DNA of 54,037 nt from Nocardioides sp. GTDB taxonomy: Bacteria > Actinomycetota > Actinomycetes > Propionibacteriales > Nocardioidaceae. The DNA is taken from the NCBI RefSeq assembly GCF_030655615.1, contig NZ_JAURVJ010000156.1:1-54037 (forward strand). Direction: 5' to 3'. This document shows, piece after piece, positions 34,534-44,107 of the stretch (position 1 is the first letter of the stretch; every line of letters begins with the position of its first letter). A model generated the notes under the pieces. It saw nothing but the letters and a program-made list of their open reading frames with translations, had not been told where the DNA came from and did no database searches. The translations under genes were made by a program, and so were the position numbers.

Positions 34534-35302
34534 GCGGGCGCATCGTGTCGGGCACGCCGCCGCCGGCGTGCACGGCCTCGACCAGCTCGGCGAGTGCCGT
34601 CAGCGCGACGCGCTGCGACATCGGGCCGTAGGAGACGCGGGCGACGCCGAGCTCCTCGAGCCGCGCCAGGGAGGGCGTCCCGGGCAGGCCGATCGTCGTC
34701 AGCCGCTGTGGGCCGAACGCGTCCACCAGCGTGGCGACCGCTTCCTCGTCGAGCGGGGCCGGCACGAAGACGACGGGCGCGCCGGCGTCGAGGAACGCCT
34801 TGCCGCGGGTGACGGCCTCCTGGAGCGGGTTGTCGGCGCCCTTGACGAACGCGTCGGTGCGGGCGTTGAGCACGAAGTCGGGCACGCCCTCGGCCGCCGC
34901 GGCCGCCATGACCGCCTCGACCTGGGCCGCGGCCTCGGCCAGCGGCTTGAGCTGGTCCTCGATGTTGGCGCCGACGACACCGACGCCGATGGCCTTGCGC
35001 ACGGTCTCGGCGGCGTCGCCGTAGCCGCCCTCGAGGTCGGCGGTGACCGGCAGGCTGGTGGCCGCCACGATCCGGCGCACCTCCTCGATCATCTCGTCGA
35101 CCGGGATCTTCTCGCCGTCCTCGTAGCCGCGGGAGGCGGCGATCGAGTGGCTGGCGCTGGCCAGGGCGAGGGTGCCGGGGATGTCGGTCACGACGGTCGC
35201 GCTGATCGAGTCCCACACGTTGACGACGGTGAGCAGGGCGGGGTCGCGGTGGAGCCCGAGGAGGCTCGTGGCGAGGCTGGCGGTGCTGGTCTCTGAGGTC
35301 AT
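34526..35302 (-). CDS. Isocitrate lyase/PEP mutase family protein
   Basis: A 258-residue TIM barrel of the isocitrate-lyase/phosphoenolpyruvate-mutase superfamily: LLTVVNVWDSISATVV at the start, VTADLEGGYGDAAETV with metal-binding acids, GANIEDQLKPL, and FVLNARTDAFVKG. The KKCGH cysteine signature of true isocitrate lyase is absent, so a carboxyvinyl- or 2-methylisocitrate-type lyase or oxaloacetate-acting homologue is more likely. A weak CATGCT box lies 7 nt upstream of ATG 35302; ATG 35314 is an alternative. It is divergent from the XRE-TPR regulator, which may control it. Confidence 0.85.
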   Translation of the reverse strand: MTSETSTASLATSLLGLHRDPALLTVVNVWDSISATVVTDIPGTLALASASHSIAASRGYEDGEKIPVDEMIEEVRRIVAATSLPVTADLEGGYGDAAETVRKAIGVGVVGANIEDQLKPLAEAAAQVEAVMAAAAAEGVPDFVLNARTDAFVKGADNPLQEAVTRGKAFLDAGAPVVFVPAPLDEEAVATLVDAFGPQRLTTIGLPGTPSLARLEELGVARVSYGPMSQRVALTALAELVEAVHAGGGVPDTMRPLN

Positions 35303-35315
35303 GACACCGAGCATG

Positions 35316-35360
35316 TCAGGCTGCCTGAACAGCCTGGATATGACCGATCTCTACAGATCG
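35316..35360. promoter_or_regulatory. Two inverted repeats upstream of the XRE-TPR gene
   Basis: TCAGG-CTG-CCTGA (35316-35328) and CGATCT-CTAC-AGATCG (35345-35360) are perfect inverted repeats in the AT-enriched divergent region between the lyase and regulator genes. They are candidate operators, perhaps for autoregulation. Confidence 0.5.
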
Positions 35361-35384
35361 TGCATCTTTCATGTCATATTCGGG

Positions 35385-35390
35385 CATACT
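35385..35390 (+). promoter_or_regulatory. Leaderless -10 box for XRE-TPR gene
   Basis: CATACT, 6 nt before the GTG at 35397. Confidence 0.5.
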
Positions 35391-35396
35391 GTAGGA

Positions 35397-36794
35397 GTGG
35401 AAACATCACGAGAGCCAGCACAGGTCACTCCGGACCTCCGTGTCAGGGCCAAGAACATCGATGCCGTCCTGGTCGGCACCCGTATCAAGCTCGCCCGTCA
35501 GCGGGCCGGGCTGACCCAAGGTGAGGCCGCCGGCGACCACATGTCGACGGCCTACATCTCCCGGATCGAGGCGGGCCAACGGCGCGCCAGCGCCGATCTC
35601 CTGGTCGCCCTGGCCAACCGGCTGGACTGCGACCCCGAGGAGCTCCTGGCCCCCGACGAGGACGTCGCCGCACGAGAACACTTCGACCGGCTGACCCTCG
35701 AGCTCGACTACGCCGAGCTCGACCTGCGCACCGGCCAGGCCGAGGAAGCGCTGACCCGCGTCGACGCTCTGCTCGCCGAGTCCGACGTCCCGACGTCGCT
35801 GACGGTCAAGGCGCGCTTCGTCCGGGGGCAGGCACTGGAGTCGATCGGTCAGCTCACCACGGCGATCAAGACGTTCGAGGACCTGCTCACGCTGAGCACC
35901 GACGCGCTCTTCCGCATCCGGGCGCTCCTCGCGCTGAGCCGGTGCTACCGCGAGGAGGGTGACCTGGCCCGCGCCTGCGAGATCGGCGAGCGTGCCTCGG
36001 TGCTCGTCAGCGCAGCCGACCTCGAGGGCAGCGCCGAGGGCATCCAGCTCGCGGTGACCGTCGCCGCCGCCCACTTCGAGCGGGGCGACGTCAACTTCGC
36101 CCTGCGGATGTGCGAGCGGGCGGTCGAGAGCGCCGAGCGTCTCGAGTCGCCGATGGCCCGGGCCTCGGCCTACTGGAACAGCAGCATCGTCCACCAGCGC
36201 CAGGGCAACATCACCGACGCCCTCCCGCTGGCCCACAAGGCGGTCGTCCTGCTCGAGCAGACGCACGACGCCCGCAGCATGGCCCGGCTGCGCAACCAGC
36301 TCGGTCTCCTGCAGCTGCAGATGGATCCGCCGCAGGTTGACGAGTCGCTCGCCAACCTCGAGCGAGCGCGGGTCGACATGGAGTTCAACGACGCCAGCAC
36401 GGTCGACCTCGGGCGCAACCAGCTCGGTCGCGCGCGGTGTCGGCTGCTCATCGGTGATGCCGAGGAGGCCGAGCGCCTGGCGGAGGACTGCTTCCAGAGC
36501 ATGCGTGAGACCAGCCTGATGTTGAGCGCCGAGGCGCTCACGGTGCTGGGTCAGATCGCCGCGACGCGCGGTGAGGTCGACACAGCAGTGGGCAGGTTTC
36601 AGCGTGCTCTGGTCGTGCTCGAGGGTGTCGGCGCCGATCGCGAAGCGGCTCAGCTCTGGTTCGAGCTGGCCAACCTGCTCCGCGAGTACGGGGCTGTCGA
36701 CCAGGCGATGGAGGCGTTCCGCAAGGCGGGCGCCTCGACCGGTCTGACCCCATCGTCGATCCCGACGGCGCGAGTCGCGCCGACCATGGGCTAG
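35397..36794 (+). CDS. XRE-family HTH regulator with C-terminal TPR array (RRNPP-like)
   Basis: A 465-residue protein. The XRE helix-turn-helix occupies about residues 24-85 (TRIKLARQRAGLTQGEAAG, YISRIEAGQRRAS). The rest, about 95-455, is a chain of some nine TPR-like helical repeats (RFVRGQALESIGQLTTAIKT, SRCYREEGDLARACEIGERA, NSSIVHQRQGNITDALPLAH, QIAATRGEVDTAVGRFQRAL). This HTH + TPR layout is that of RRNPP-type peptide receptors (PlcR, NprR, Rgg-like). A gene for a 44-residue signal-peptide-bearing peptide converges on its 3' end 21 bp away. The GTG at 35397 is chosen from the CATACT box; 75 upstream in-frame codons are promoter DNA. Confidence 0.88.
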   Translation: METSREPAQVTPDLRVRAKNIDAVLVGTRIKLARQRAGLTQGEAAGDHMSTAYISRIEAGQRRASADLLVALANRLDCDPEELLAPDEDVAAREHFDRLTLELDYAELDLRTGQAEEALTRVDALLAESDVPTSLTVKARFVRGQALESIGQLTTAIKTFEDLLTLSTDALFRIRALLALSRCYREEGDLARACEIGERASVLVSAADLEGSAEGIQLAVTVAAAHFERGDVNFALRMCERAVESAERLESPMARASAYWNSSIVHQRQGNITDALPLAHKAVVLLEQTHDARSMARLRNQLGLLQLQMDPPQVDESLANLERARVDMEFNDASTVDLGRNQLGRARCRLLIGDAEEAERLAEDCFQSMRETSLMLSAEALTVLGQIAATRGEVDTAVGRFQRALVVLEGVGADREAAQLWFELANLLREYGAVDQAMEAFRKAGASTGLTPSSIPTARVAPTMG

Positions 36795-36811
36795 GAAAGG
36801 AGATTTCCTAG
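36791..36811. terminator. Perfect 8-bp hairpin between the convergent regulator and peptide genes
   Basis: CTAGGAAA (36791-36798) and TTTCCTAG (36804-36811) flank a GGAGA loop. The left arm contains the regulator's TAG stop. It is probably a bidirectional terminator; being AT-richer than other hairpins here, a protein-binding site is also possible. Confidence 0.6.
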
Positions 36812-36815
36812 CGGG

Positions 36816-36950
36816 TCAGCAGCACCAGCTGGAGCCGCCCACGTTCTTGGCCGGGGCCTTCGCCTCCGTCGCGGTACCCGTCGACACAGCTCCTCCGACG
36901 AGGGCCGTGGCGAGCAGGGTCGAGACGAGGAGGGCGCGGAACTTCGACAT
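36816..36950 (-). CDS. Small secreted peptide, candidate pheromone precursor (44 aa)
   Basis: A 44-codon ORF reading MSKFRALLVSTLLATALVGG, then AVSTGTATEAKAPAKNVGG and ending SSWCC. It has a textbook Sec signal peptide: basic n-region, hydrophobic core LLVSTLLATALVGGAV, and possible cleavage after GTA or TEA. GGGAG lies at good spacing (about 7 nt) before the ATG, unlike its leaderless neighbours. The mature C-terminus would be a short peptide with Trp and a terminal Cys-Cys. It converges on the XRE-TPR gene, 21 bp from its stop. In RRNPP systems such pre-peptides lie next to their receptor and are processed outside the cell; that role here is inference. Confidence 0.75.
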   Translation of the reverse strand: MSKFRALLVSTLLATALVGGAVSTGTATEAKAPAKNVGGSSWCC

Positions 36951-36967
36951 GGGTTTCTCCCTTGGTG

Positions 36968-36991
36968 AGGCTGGCCGCTTTTGGCCTGCCT
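36968..36991. promoter_or_regulatory. Imperfect inverted repeat in the peptide gene's leader
   Basis: AGGCTGGCC-GCTTTT-GGCCTGCCT: 9-nt arms with one mismatch, 18-41 nt upstream of the peptide ATG. It could form a 5' UTR hairpin or bind a regulator. Confidence 0.45.
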
Positions 36992-37008
36992 GAGTGGTCG
37001 TTACATTC

Positions 37009-37014
37009 TGTCAA
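37009..37014 (-). promoter_or_regulatory. TTGACA-like -35 element of the peptide gene
   Basis: TTGACA on the minus strand, about 59 nt before the peptide ATG. No convincing -10 follows at 17 nt, so promoter class is uncertain. Confidence 0.35.
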
Positions 37015-37022
37015 AGAAAATG

Positions 37023-37040
37023 GCAAACGTCCCCGTTTGC
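37023..37040. promoter_or_regulatory. Perfect palindrome between peptide and membrane-protein genes
   Basis: GCAAACG-TCCC-CGTTTGC, 7+7 bp, placed between the divergent starts at 36950 (minus) and 37063 (plus), 8 bp from the TTGACA element. It is the best candidate binding site for the XRE-TPR regulator. Confidence 0.6.
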
Positions 37041-37062
37041 GGACGAGAATATGAGGCTTTTT

Positions 37063-37890
37063 ATGGAAAGGACGTTCTCGGCGCATACTTCCGACGCCTC
37101 ATCTGCCTCATCTGTCCCAACAGTCACGTCTGCCCCACTTTCGTCTAGACGACTCGACGTCTGCCCCCGGGAACGCCCGTTCGGGCAGGACTTCCTGACG
37201 ACCTCTCCGTCGCCGACCCTGGGTCTCGACGGCAGCTACGAGGTGCCGATCCGGCGCCGTTCCCGCCCCGGCCCGGTCCGGCGCCCGGGGTCGCGTCGCC
37301 GACGGCAACGGCCGAGCGCCGCCGGCGCGGCGAGGCTCGTCGCGACTGCCGCCTTCGTGGCCGTGGGGATCACGAGCACGGCCGCCCTCGTGCAGACGGT
37401 CGAGGGCCACGGATCGCCCGCAACGACGACGAGCCCGGCGGTCCCGCCGACCGGTGGCTTTGCCGTACCGGCCGACCGGATGGACGAGACGTTGCTCGAG
37501 CTGCTCGACCCCAGCACGGGCGCGTCGGCACAGGCCGTGCCGCGCGGCGAGCAGACCCGCAGCCTCCGCGAGCCGGGCCGGCTCCGTCGCGCCGTCCAGA
37601 CCGGCGCCGTCCTGCTGGCGACCCCGGGCGGTCCGGCGCTGGTCCGGGTGGAGGTACGCCGGGCCACCGCCTCGGAGTGCGTCCTCGCCTCGTGCGTCGA
37701 GGTGGTCCGGGCGACGGGCGCGGCGCCCGCCCCGCCCTCGGTCACCGCGACCGTCGTGAGTGCTGACGTCGAGGTGCGGGCCCAGGCCTGGGCCGGGCCT
37801 CACTCCGACGGTCCGCCGACCCTCGCCCGCCCGCCGCTCACGGCCGAGGCGCTCGTACGGCTGGCCGGCGACCCGGTCTGGCGACGATGA
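37063..37890 (+). CDS. Single-pass membrane protein of unknown function
   Basis: A 275-residue protein: a Ser-rich, then very basic cytosolic part (about 1-90, RRRSRPGPVRRPGSRRRRQR), one membrane segment (about 92-115, AARLVATAAFVAVGITSTAA), and a 160-residue exported region with two cysteines four residues apart in SECVLASCVEVV. The exported part is partly beta-like; no family recognised. The ATG at 37063 has GAGG at 6-nt spacing; ATG 37051 is an alternative. It is divergent from the small-peptide gene and shares the palindrome at 37023-37040, so it may be co-regulated. Confidence 0.65.
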   Translation: MERTFSAHTSDASSASSVPTVTSAPLSSRRLDVCPRERPFGQDFLTTSPSPTLGLDGSYEVPIRRRSRPGPVRRPGSRRRRQRPSAAGAARLVATAAFVAVGITSTAALVQTVEGHGSPATTTSPAVPPTGGFAVPADRMDETLLELLDPSTGASAQAVPRGEQTRSLREPGRLRRAVQTGAVLLATPGGPALVRVEVRRATASECVLASCVEVVRATGAAPAPPSVTATVVSADVEVRAQAWAGPHSDGPPTLARPPLTAEALVRLAGDPVWRR

Positions 37891-37926
37891 CGACGCCGAT
37901 GAGGGCCGGCGTCTGACGCTTGGGGA

Positions 37927-37972
37927 CACAGGAAGGCCCGGCCCCCAGTGGGAGGAGCCGGGCCGTCCTGTG
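37927..37972. terminator. Strong bidirectional hairpin terminator
   Basis: 16-nt arms 37927-37942 (CACAGGAAGGCCCGGC) and 37957-37972 pair with one mismatch around a 14-nt loop. It lies between the convergent membrane-protein gene and katG. Confidence 0.8.
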
Positions 37973-37987
37973 ATCAGGCGCTAGCGG

Positions 37988-40255
<2,268 letters not shown>

Positions 40256-40684
40256 TCAGCGGGACGTGCAGGCGGGGCAGGTGCCCCAGTAGATGACCTC
40301 GGCCTCGTCGATGACGAAGCCGTGGGAGTCGGAGGCGTCGAGGCACGGCGCCTCGCCGACGGCGCAGTCGACGTCGCCGACGACGCCGCACGAGCGGCAC
40401 ACCACGTGGTGGTGGTTGTCGCCGACGCGGGTCTCGTAGCGCGCGACCGAGCCGGACGGCTGGATGCGGCGCAGGATGCCGGCCTCGGTGAGCGCCCTCA
40501 GGACGTCGTAGACGGCCTGGTGGGAGACGACGCCGATGTCGGCGCGGACCGCCTCGAGCACTGCGTCGGTCTCGGCGTGCGGTCGGGCGGTGACGGCCTC
40601 GAGCACGGCCAGCCGGGGGCGGGTCACCCGGAGCCCGGCCTCGCGCAGGAGCCGCGCGGGTTCGGTCGCGGGAGTGGTGGGCAC
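40256..40684 (-). CDS. furA: Fur-family regulator (FurA-like)
   Basis: A 142-residue Fur-family metal-dependent repressor. The winged helix spans about residues 10-75 ([38 protein letters not shown]); the dimerisation half holds the metal-binding [12 protein letters not shown] and a second CPAC, forming the structural Cys4 zinc site. Position directly before katG identifies it as a FurA-type regulator of oxidative stress. The GTG at 40684 is preferred over a TTG at 40720, because the latter lies inside the operator palindrome. Confidence 0.92.
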   Translation of the reverse strand: MPTTPATEPARLLREAGLRVTRPRLAVLEAVTARPHAETDAVLEAVRADIGVVSHQAVYDVLRALTEAGILRRIQPSGSVARYETRVGDNHHHVVCRSCGVVGDVDCAVGEAPCLDASDSHGFVIDEAEVIYWGTCPACTSR

Positions 40685-40702
40685 GTCATCGACCCTGCCC
40701 CC

Positions 40703-40725
40703 TTTTCTTGAACTAGTCAAGAAAA
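40703..40725. promoter_or_regulatory. FurA operator of furA-katG
   Basis: TTTTCTTGA (40703-40711) and TCAAGAAAA (40717-40725) form a perfect 9+9 bp inverted repeat around 5 bp, 18 bp upstream of the furA GTG. Its size, AT-richness and place match Fur-family autoregulatory sites. Confidence 0.8.
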
Positions 40726-40756
40726 CGATCGAGGTGTGTCGGGACCCGAGATGAAC

Positions 40757-40782
40757 AAAAGGCCCCGTGGAGCCGGGGCCTT
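40757..40782 (-). terminator. Rho-independent terminator after tRNA-Leu
   Basis: On the minus strand AAGGCCCC and GGGGCCTT form an 8-bp stem with an 8-nt loop, and the run continues into TTTT. It lies 6 bp behind the tRNA 3' end. Confidence 0.85.
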
Positions 40783-40787
40783 CTGAG

Positions 40788-40873
40788 TGTCCGAGGGGGG
40801 ACTTGAACCCCCACGCCCTAATACGGGCACTAGCACCTCAAGCTAGCGCGTCTGCCAATTCCGCCACCCGGAC
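40788..40873 (-). tRNA. tRNA-Leu, anticodon GAG
   Basis: 86 nt. The 7-bp acceptor stem GTCCGGG/CTCGGAC (one G-T) carries discriminator A; the anticodon arm is CTAGC-TTGAGGT-GCTAG with GAG; a long variable arm typical of class II tRNA-Leu; T arm GGGGG-TTCAAGT-CCCCC. CCA is not encoded. Reads CUC/CUU codons. Confidence 0.97.
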
Positions 40874-40939
40874 GAGTGCGGTCGAACGTTAGCAAGGCAA
40901 CGCCCGACGGACCGCATCGGGGGTGGTGCGGACAGGTGC

Positions 40940-40945
40940 CAGGAT
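40940..40945 (+). promoter_or_regulatory. Possible leaderless -10 box for M20 peptidase gene
   Basis: CAGGAT, 7 nt before the ATG at 40953; the intervening GGGGGAC could also act as an RBS. Confidence 0.4.
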
Positions 40946-40952
40946 GGGGGAC

Positions 40953-42284
40953 ATGGACGCCGACGCCACGAGCCCGACGTACGACCCGGCCGGAGAGGTC
41001 GTCGACCTGTGTCGCGACCTCATCCGGATCGACACGAGCAACTACGGCGAGCCCGACGGCCAGGGCGGGCCGGGGGAGCGCAAGGCCGCGGAGCTGGTGG
41101 CCTCGCTCCTCGACGAGGTCGGCATAGAGTCGCGGCTCTACGAGACGACCCCCGGTCGTACGTCGGTCGTGGCGCACTGGGGCGGTGACGGCGCACGCAC
41201 CGACAAGCTGCTGCTGCACGGCCACCTCGACGTCGTCCCGGCCGCGGCCGACGACTGGCAGGTCGACCCGTTCAGCGGCGAGGTCCAGGACGGCTACGTC
41301 TGGGGTCGCGGCGCGGTCGACATGAAGGACTTCGACGCGATGCTGCTGTCCGTCGTGCGGGCCCGCCAGCAGGCGGGCGCGGTGCCCGAGCGGCCGATCG
41401 TCCTGTGCTTCACCGCCGACGAGGAGGCGGGCGGCCACCACGGCGCCGAGCAGCTCGTCGATCAGCACCGCGACGAGCTCGAGGGCTGCACCGAGGCCGT
41501 GGGTGAGGTCGGCGGGTTCTCGACGACGGTGCGCGGCAAGCGGCTCTACCTGATCGAGGCGGCCGAGAAGGGCATGGCCTGGATGAAGCTGACCGCTAAG
41601 GGCCGCGCGGGACACGGCTCGATGATCAACACCGACAACGCTGTCACGCGGCTCGCGGGAGCGGTGGCGAGGATCGGTGCCCACGAGTGGCCCGTGCGCC
41701 TCACGCCCACCATGGAGGTCCTCCTGGCCACCGTCGCCGACCTCGCCGGCACCGAGGCGACGCCGGAGAACGCACCAGCACTTATCGAGGAGTTCGGCGG
41801 CGCCGCCCGGATGCTCGGCGCGGTCATCCGCAACACGGTCAACCCGACCCAGCTCGGCGCCGGCTACAAGGTCAACGTGGTCCCGACCGACGCCACCGCT
41901 CACGTCGACGGGCGGTTCCTGCCCGGGTTCGAGGACGAGTTCTTCACGACGCTGCGCGAGCTGTGCGGCGAGGGCGTCGAGTGGGAGTTCCTGTCGCACC
42001 AGCAGCCGTGGGAGACGCCCTACGACGGTGACCTCGTCGGGGCCATGACGCGCTCGATCCTCGCCGAGGACCCGGAGGGCGTCGTGGCGCCGTACACGAT
42101 GAGCGGCGGCACCGACGCCAAGCACTTCCGCAAGCTGGGACTGCGCTCCTACGGGTTCGCCCCGCTGCGGCTGCCGGCCGACCTCGACTTCACCGCGCTG
42201 TTCCACGGGGTCGACGAGCGGGTCCCGGTCGACGCGCTCGAGTTCGGTGCGCGCGTCTTCGACCGGTTCCTACAGGACGTCTAG
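40953..42284 (+). CDS. M20/M25/M40 family metallopeptidase
   Basis: A 443-residue di-zinc amidohydrolase/peptidase. Metal and catalytic motifs: LLHGHLDVVPAAADDWQVDP (His, Asp), GRGAVDMKDFDAML (bridging Asp), FTADEEAGGHHGAEQL (catalytic Glu-Glu), and the C-terminal His in LFHGVDERVP. A dimerisation lid lies near KGRAGHGSMINTDNAV. Related proteins hydrolyse acylated amino acids or dipeptides; no signal peptide, so cytosolic. ATG 40953 (MDADATSPTYDP) is preferred; upstream in-frame starts are possible. Its last 15 bp overlap the convergent S9 gene. Confidence 0.92.
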   Translation: MDADATSPTYDPAGEVVDLCRDLIRIDTSNYGEPDGQGGPGERKAAELVASLLDEVGIESRLYETTPGRTSVVAHWGGDGARTDKLLLHGHLDVVPAAADDWQVDPFSGEVQDGYVWGRGAVDMKDFDAMLLSVVRARQQAGAVPERPIVLCFTADEEAGGHHGAEQLVDQHRDELEGCTEAVGEVGGFSTTVRGKRLYLIEAAEKGMAWMKLTAKGRAGHGSMINTDNAVTRLAGAVARIGAHEWPVRLTPTMEVLLATVADLAGTEATPENAPALIEEFGGAARMLGAVIRNTVNPTQLGAGYKVNVVPTDATAHVDGRFLPGFEDEFFTTLRELCGEGVEWEFLSHQQPWETPYDGDLVGAMTRSILAEDPEGVVAPYTMSGGTDAKHFRKLGLRSYGFAPLRLPADLDFTALFHGVDERVPVDALEFGARVFDRFLQDV

Positions 42285-44072
42285 CAGGAACCCGACGGCG
42301 CCGGTGTAGGCGTCGACCCGGTTGGGCCGCTTGGCCAGCCCGTGGCCCTCGTCGGCATAGACCCTGAGGTCGCAGCGGATCCCTCGCTCGTCGAGGGCGG
42401 CCTTGATCTGCTCGGCCTCCGACAGCGGGACGCGCGGGTCGTTGGCGCCGTGGATGACGAAGAGCGGTGCTCTCAACGCGGCGAGGTGGGTGAGCGGCGA
42501 GGCGCTCTCGAGGAAGTCGCGGTGCTCGGCGAGCGAGCCGTACTCGCGCTCGCGGTAGGCCCGGCGGTAGTCGGAGGTGTTCTCGAGGAACGTCACCAGC
42601 GACGAGATGCCGACGATGTCGACGCCCGCTGCCCACAGGTCGGGCTGCATCGTGAGCCCGGCCAGCACCATGTAGCCCCCGTAGGAGCCGCCCCACAGCG
42701 CCGATCGCTCGGGGGCGAGGCCCTGCTCCGGCAGCCAGGCGTGGACCGCCGCGAGGTCGGCGACGGAGTCGAGGCGCAGCTCGACGTCGTCGAGGGCGTA
42801 CCAGCGCTTGCCGTAGCCGGTCGACCCGCGCACGTTGGGCACCAGCACGGTGAGGCCGAGCGAGCAGAGCACCTGCGTCATCGCGCCGAAGGAGCGGTAG
42901 GCCGCCGACTCGGGTCCTCCGTGGATGACGACCACGCTCGCGCCGGCCAGGGCCGGGTCCGAGCCGGGGGCGGGCGGGTAGCGGAAGAGCGGGACCTCCT
43001 CGCCGTCGGGCGTCGGGACCCGGTGGAGCGTCGGGGTGACGAGGCCGTCGCGCAGGTCGTCGGGGACGTCCTCGGTCGCGTCGACCAGCAGCCGGGCCGC
43101 GCCGGTGGCGGCGTCGACGAGGTGGAGCGAGCCGGGGTCGGTCGGGCGCGAGGTGGTGACGACGAGGTGGGCGGCGTCGCGGGCCCAGACGACGTCGGCC
43201 AGCCCGTCGTCGGGCACCTCGACGCGGCAGCGGAACGCGCCGTCGGGCTCGTGGATCGCGAGCCGCACGGCTCCGTCGTCGAGCGTGCCGACCACCAGGG
43301 CGGAGCCGTCGGGGGCGGCCCAGAGGAGCACGTCGTGGGCGTCGTCCTCGACGAGGACCTCCCAGGACCCGTCGGCGAGGCCGAGGCGTACGACGGCTGC
43401 GTGCTCGCGGTCGCGGTTGCTCGTGAGAACCACGGCCGTGTCGTCGGCGGTGAAGGTCGCGTGGTGGTGGAGGGCGGCCTCGTCGTCGGGCGTGAGGAAG
43501 CTGGTCGCTCCGTCGCGGGCCAGCCCGAGTGCCGTCGCGTTGGGCTGCAGCGTGAGCACCACGGCGACCACGGACCGCTCGTCGTGGGAGAGCGACGTAC
43601 GGACGACGTAGGCGCCGGCGTCCCAGACGACCTGCTCGGAGCCGTCGACCCACGAACGCACGACCACGTCGAAGTCGACGCCGTTGCGGCGGTTGGTGTC
43701 ATAGACGAGGGAGGTCGCCGTGATGTCGCCGACGTGGTGCATGAACGCCGGGTCGTGCACGAGCGGCGCGAGGTCGACGAGCCCCGCGGGCAGCGCGGTC
43801 GCCCCGAGGTCGAGCAGGGACAGCTGCGCCCGCTCGTCGCCGCCGGTGTCGTGCTGGACCACGACTCGGCGTGCGCCGGGCACGTAGCGGCCCGAGCAGC
43901 TGCCGGGGAGCGCCGTCAGCGGGGTGCGCGTCCCGTCGGGGGCGATCTCGACGAGCTGCTGGCTGCCGGACGCGTCGTTGCCGGCGAGCACCCGGCCCGC
44001 CTCGTCGACGTCGTGGACCGTCCAGACCGTGAGGTCGAGGAGGGCGCGGATGATGGCTGCGGGGTCGGTCAC
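42270..44072 (-). CDS. S9 family prolyl-oligopeptidase-like peptidase
   Basis: A 600-residue serine peptidase: a beta-propeller-like N-terminal half (about 1-360, WDAGAYVVRTSLSHDERSVV) and a C-terminal alpha/beta-hydrolase. The catalytic serine is Ser463 in GGSYGGYMV; the Asp is in HGANDPRVPLSEAEQ and the His in DEGHGLAKRPNR. VVIHGGPESAAYRSFG is the oxyanion-region block. Members cleave peptides or acyl-peptides after transport. No signal peptide. Start is a GTG at 44072. It ends inside the convergent M20 peptidase gene. Confidence 0.92.
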   Translation of the reverse strand: MTDPAAIIRALLDLTVWTVHDVDEAGRVLAGNDASGSQQLVEIAPDGTRTPLTALPGSCSGRYVPGARRVVVQHDTGGDERAQLSLLDLGATALPAGLVDLAPLVHDPAFMHHVGDITATSLVYDTNRRNGVDFDVVVRSWVDGSEQVVWDAGAYVVRTSLSHDERSVVAVVLTLQPNATALGLARDGATSFLTPDDEAALHHHATFTADDTAVVLTSNRDREHAAVVRLGLADGSWEVLVEDDAHDVLLWAAPDGSALVVGTLDDGAVRLAIHEPDGAFRCRVEVPDDGLADVVWARDAAHLVVTTSRPTDPGSLHLVDAATGAARLLVDATEDVPDDLRDGLVTPTLHRVPTPDGEEVPLFRYPPAPGSDPALAGASVVVIHGGPESAAYRSFGAMTQVLCSLGLTVLVPNVRGSTGYGKRWYALDDVELRLDSVADLAAVHAWLPEQGLAPERSALWGGSYGGYMVLAGLTMQPDLWAAGVDIVGISSLVTFLENTSDYRRAYREREYGSLAEHRDFLESASPLTHLAALRAPLFVIHGANDPRVPLSEAEQIKAALDERGIRCDLRVYADEGHGLAKRPNRVDAYTGAVGFLLDVL

Positions 44073-44107
44073 GCCCTCAGTCTCGCGCCGTGGTGGTCAG
44101 GTCGTGG

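Noticed and set aside
36808-37086. 92-residue minus-strand ORF over the peptide gene
   Set aside because: It is in a different frame from the signal-peptide micro-ORF, lacks an RBS and family signal, and is an overlapping chance frame.
40684-40720. TTG start at 40720 giving a 12-residue longer FurA
   Set aside because: It lies inside the operator palindrome, and the added residues are not typical of the family.
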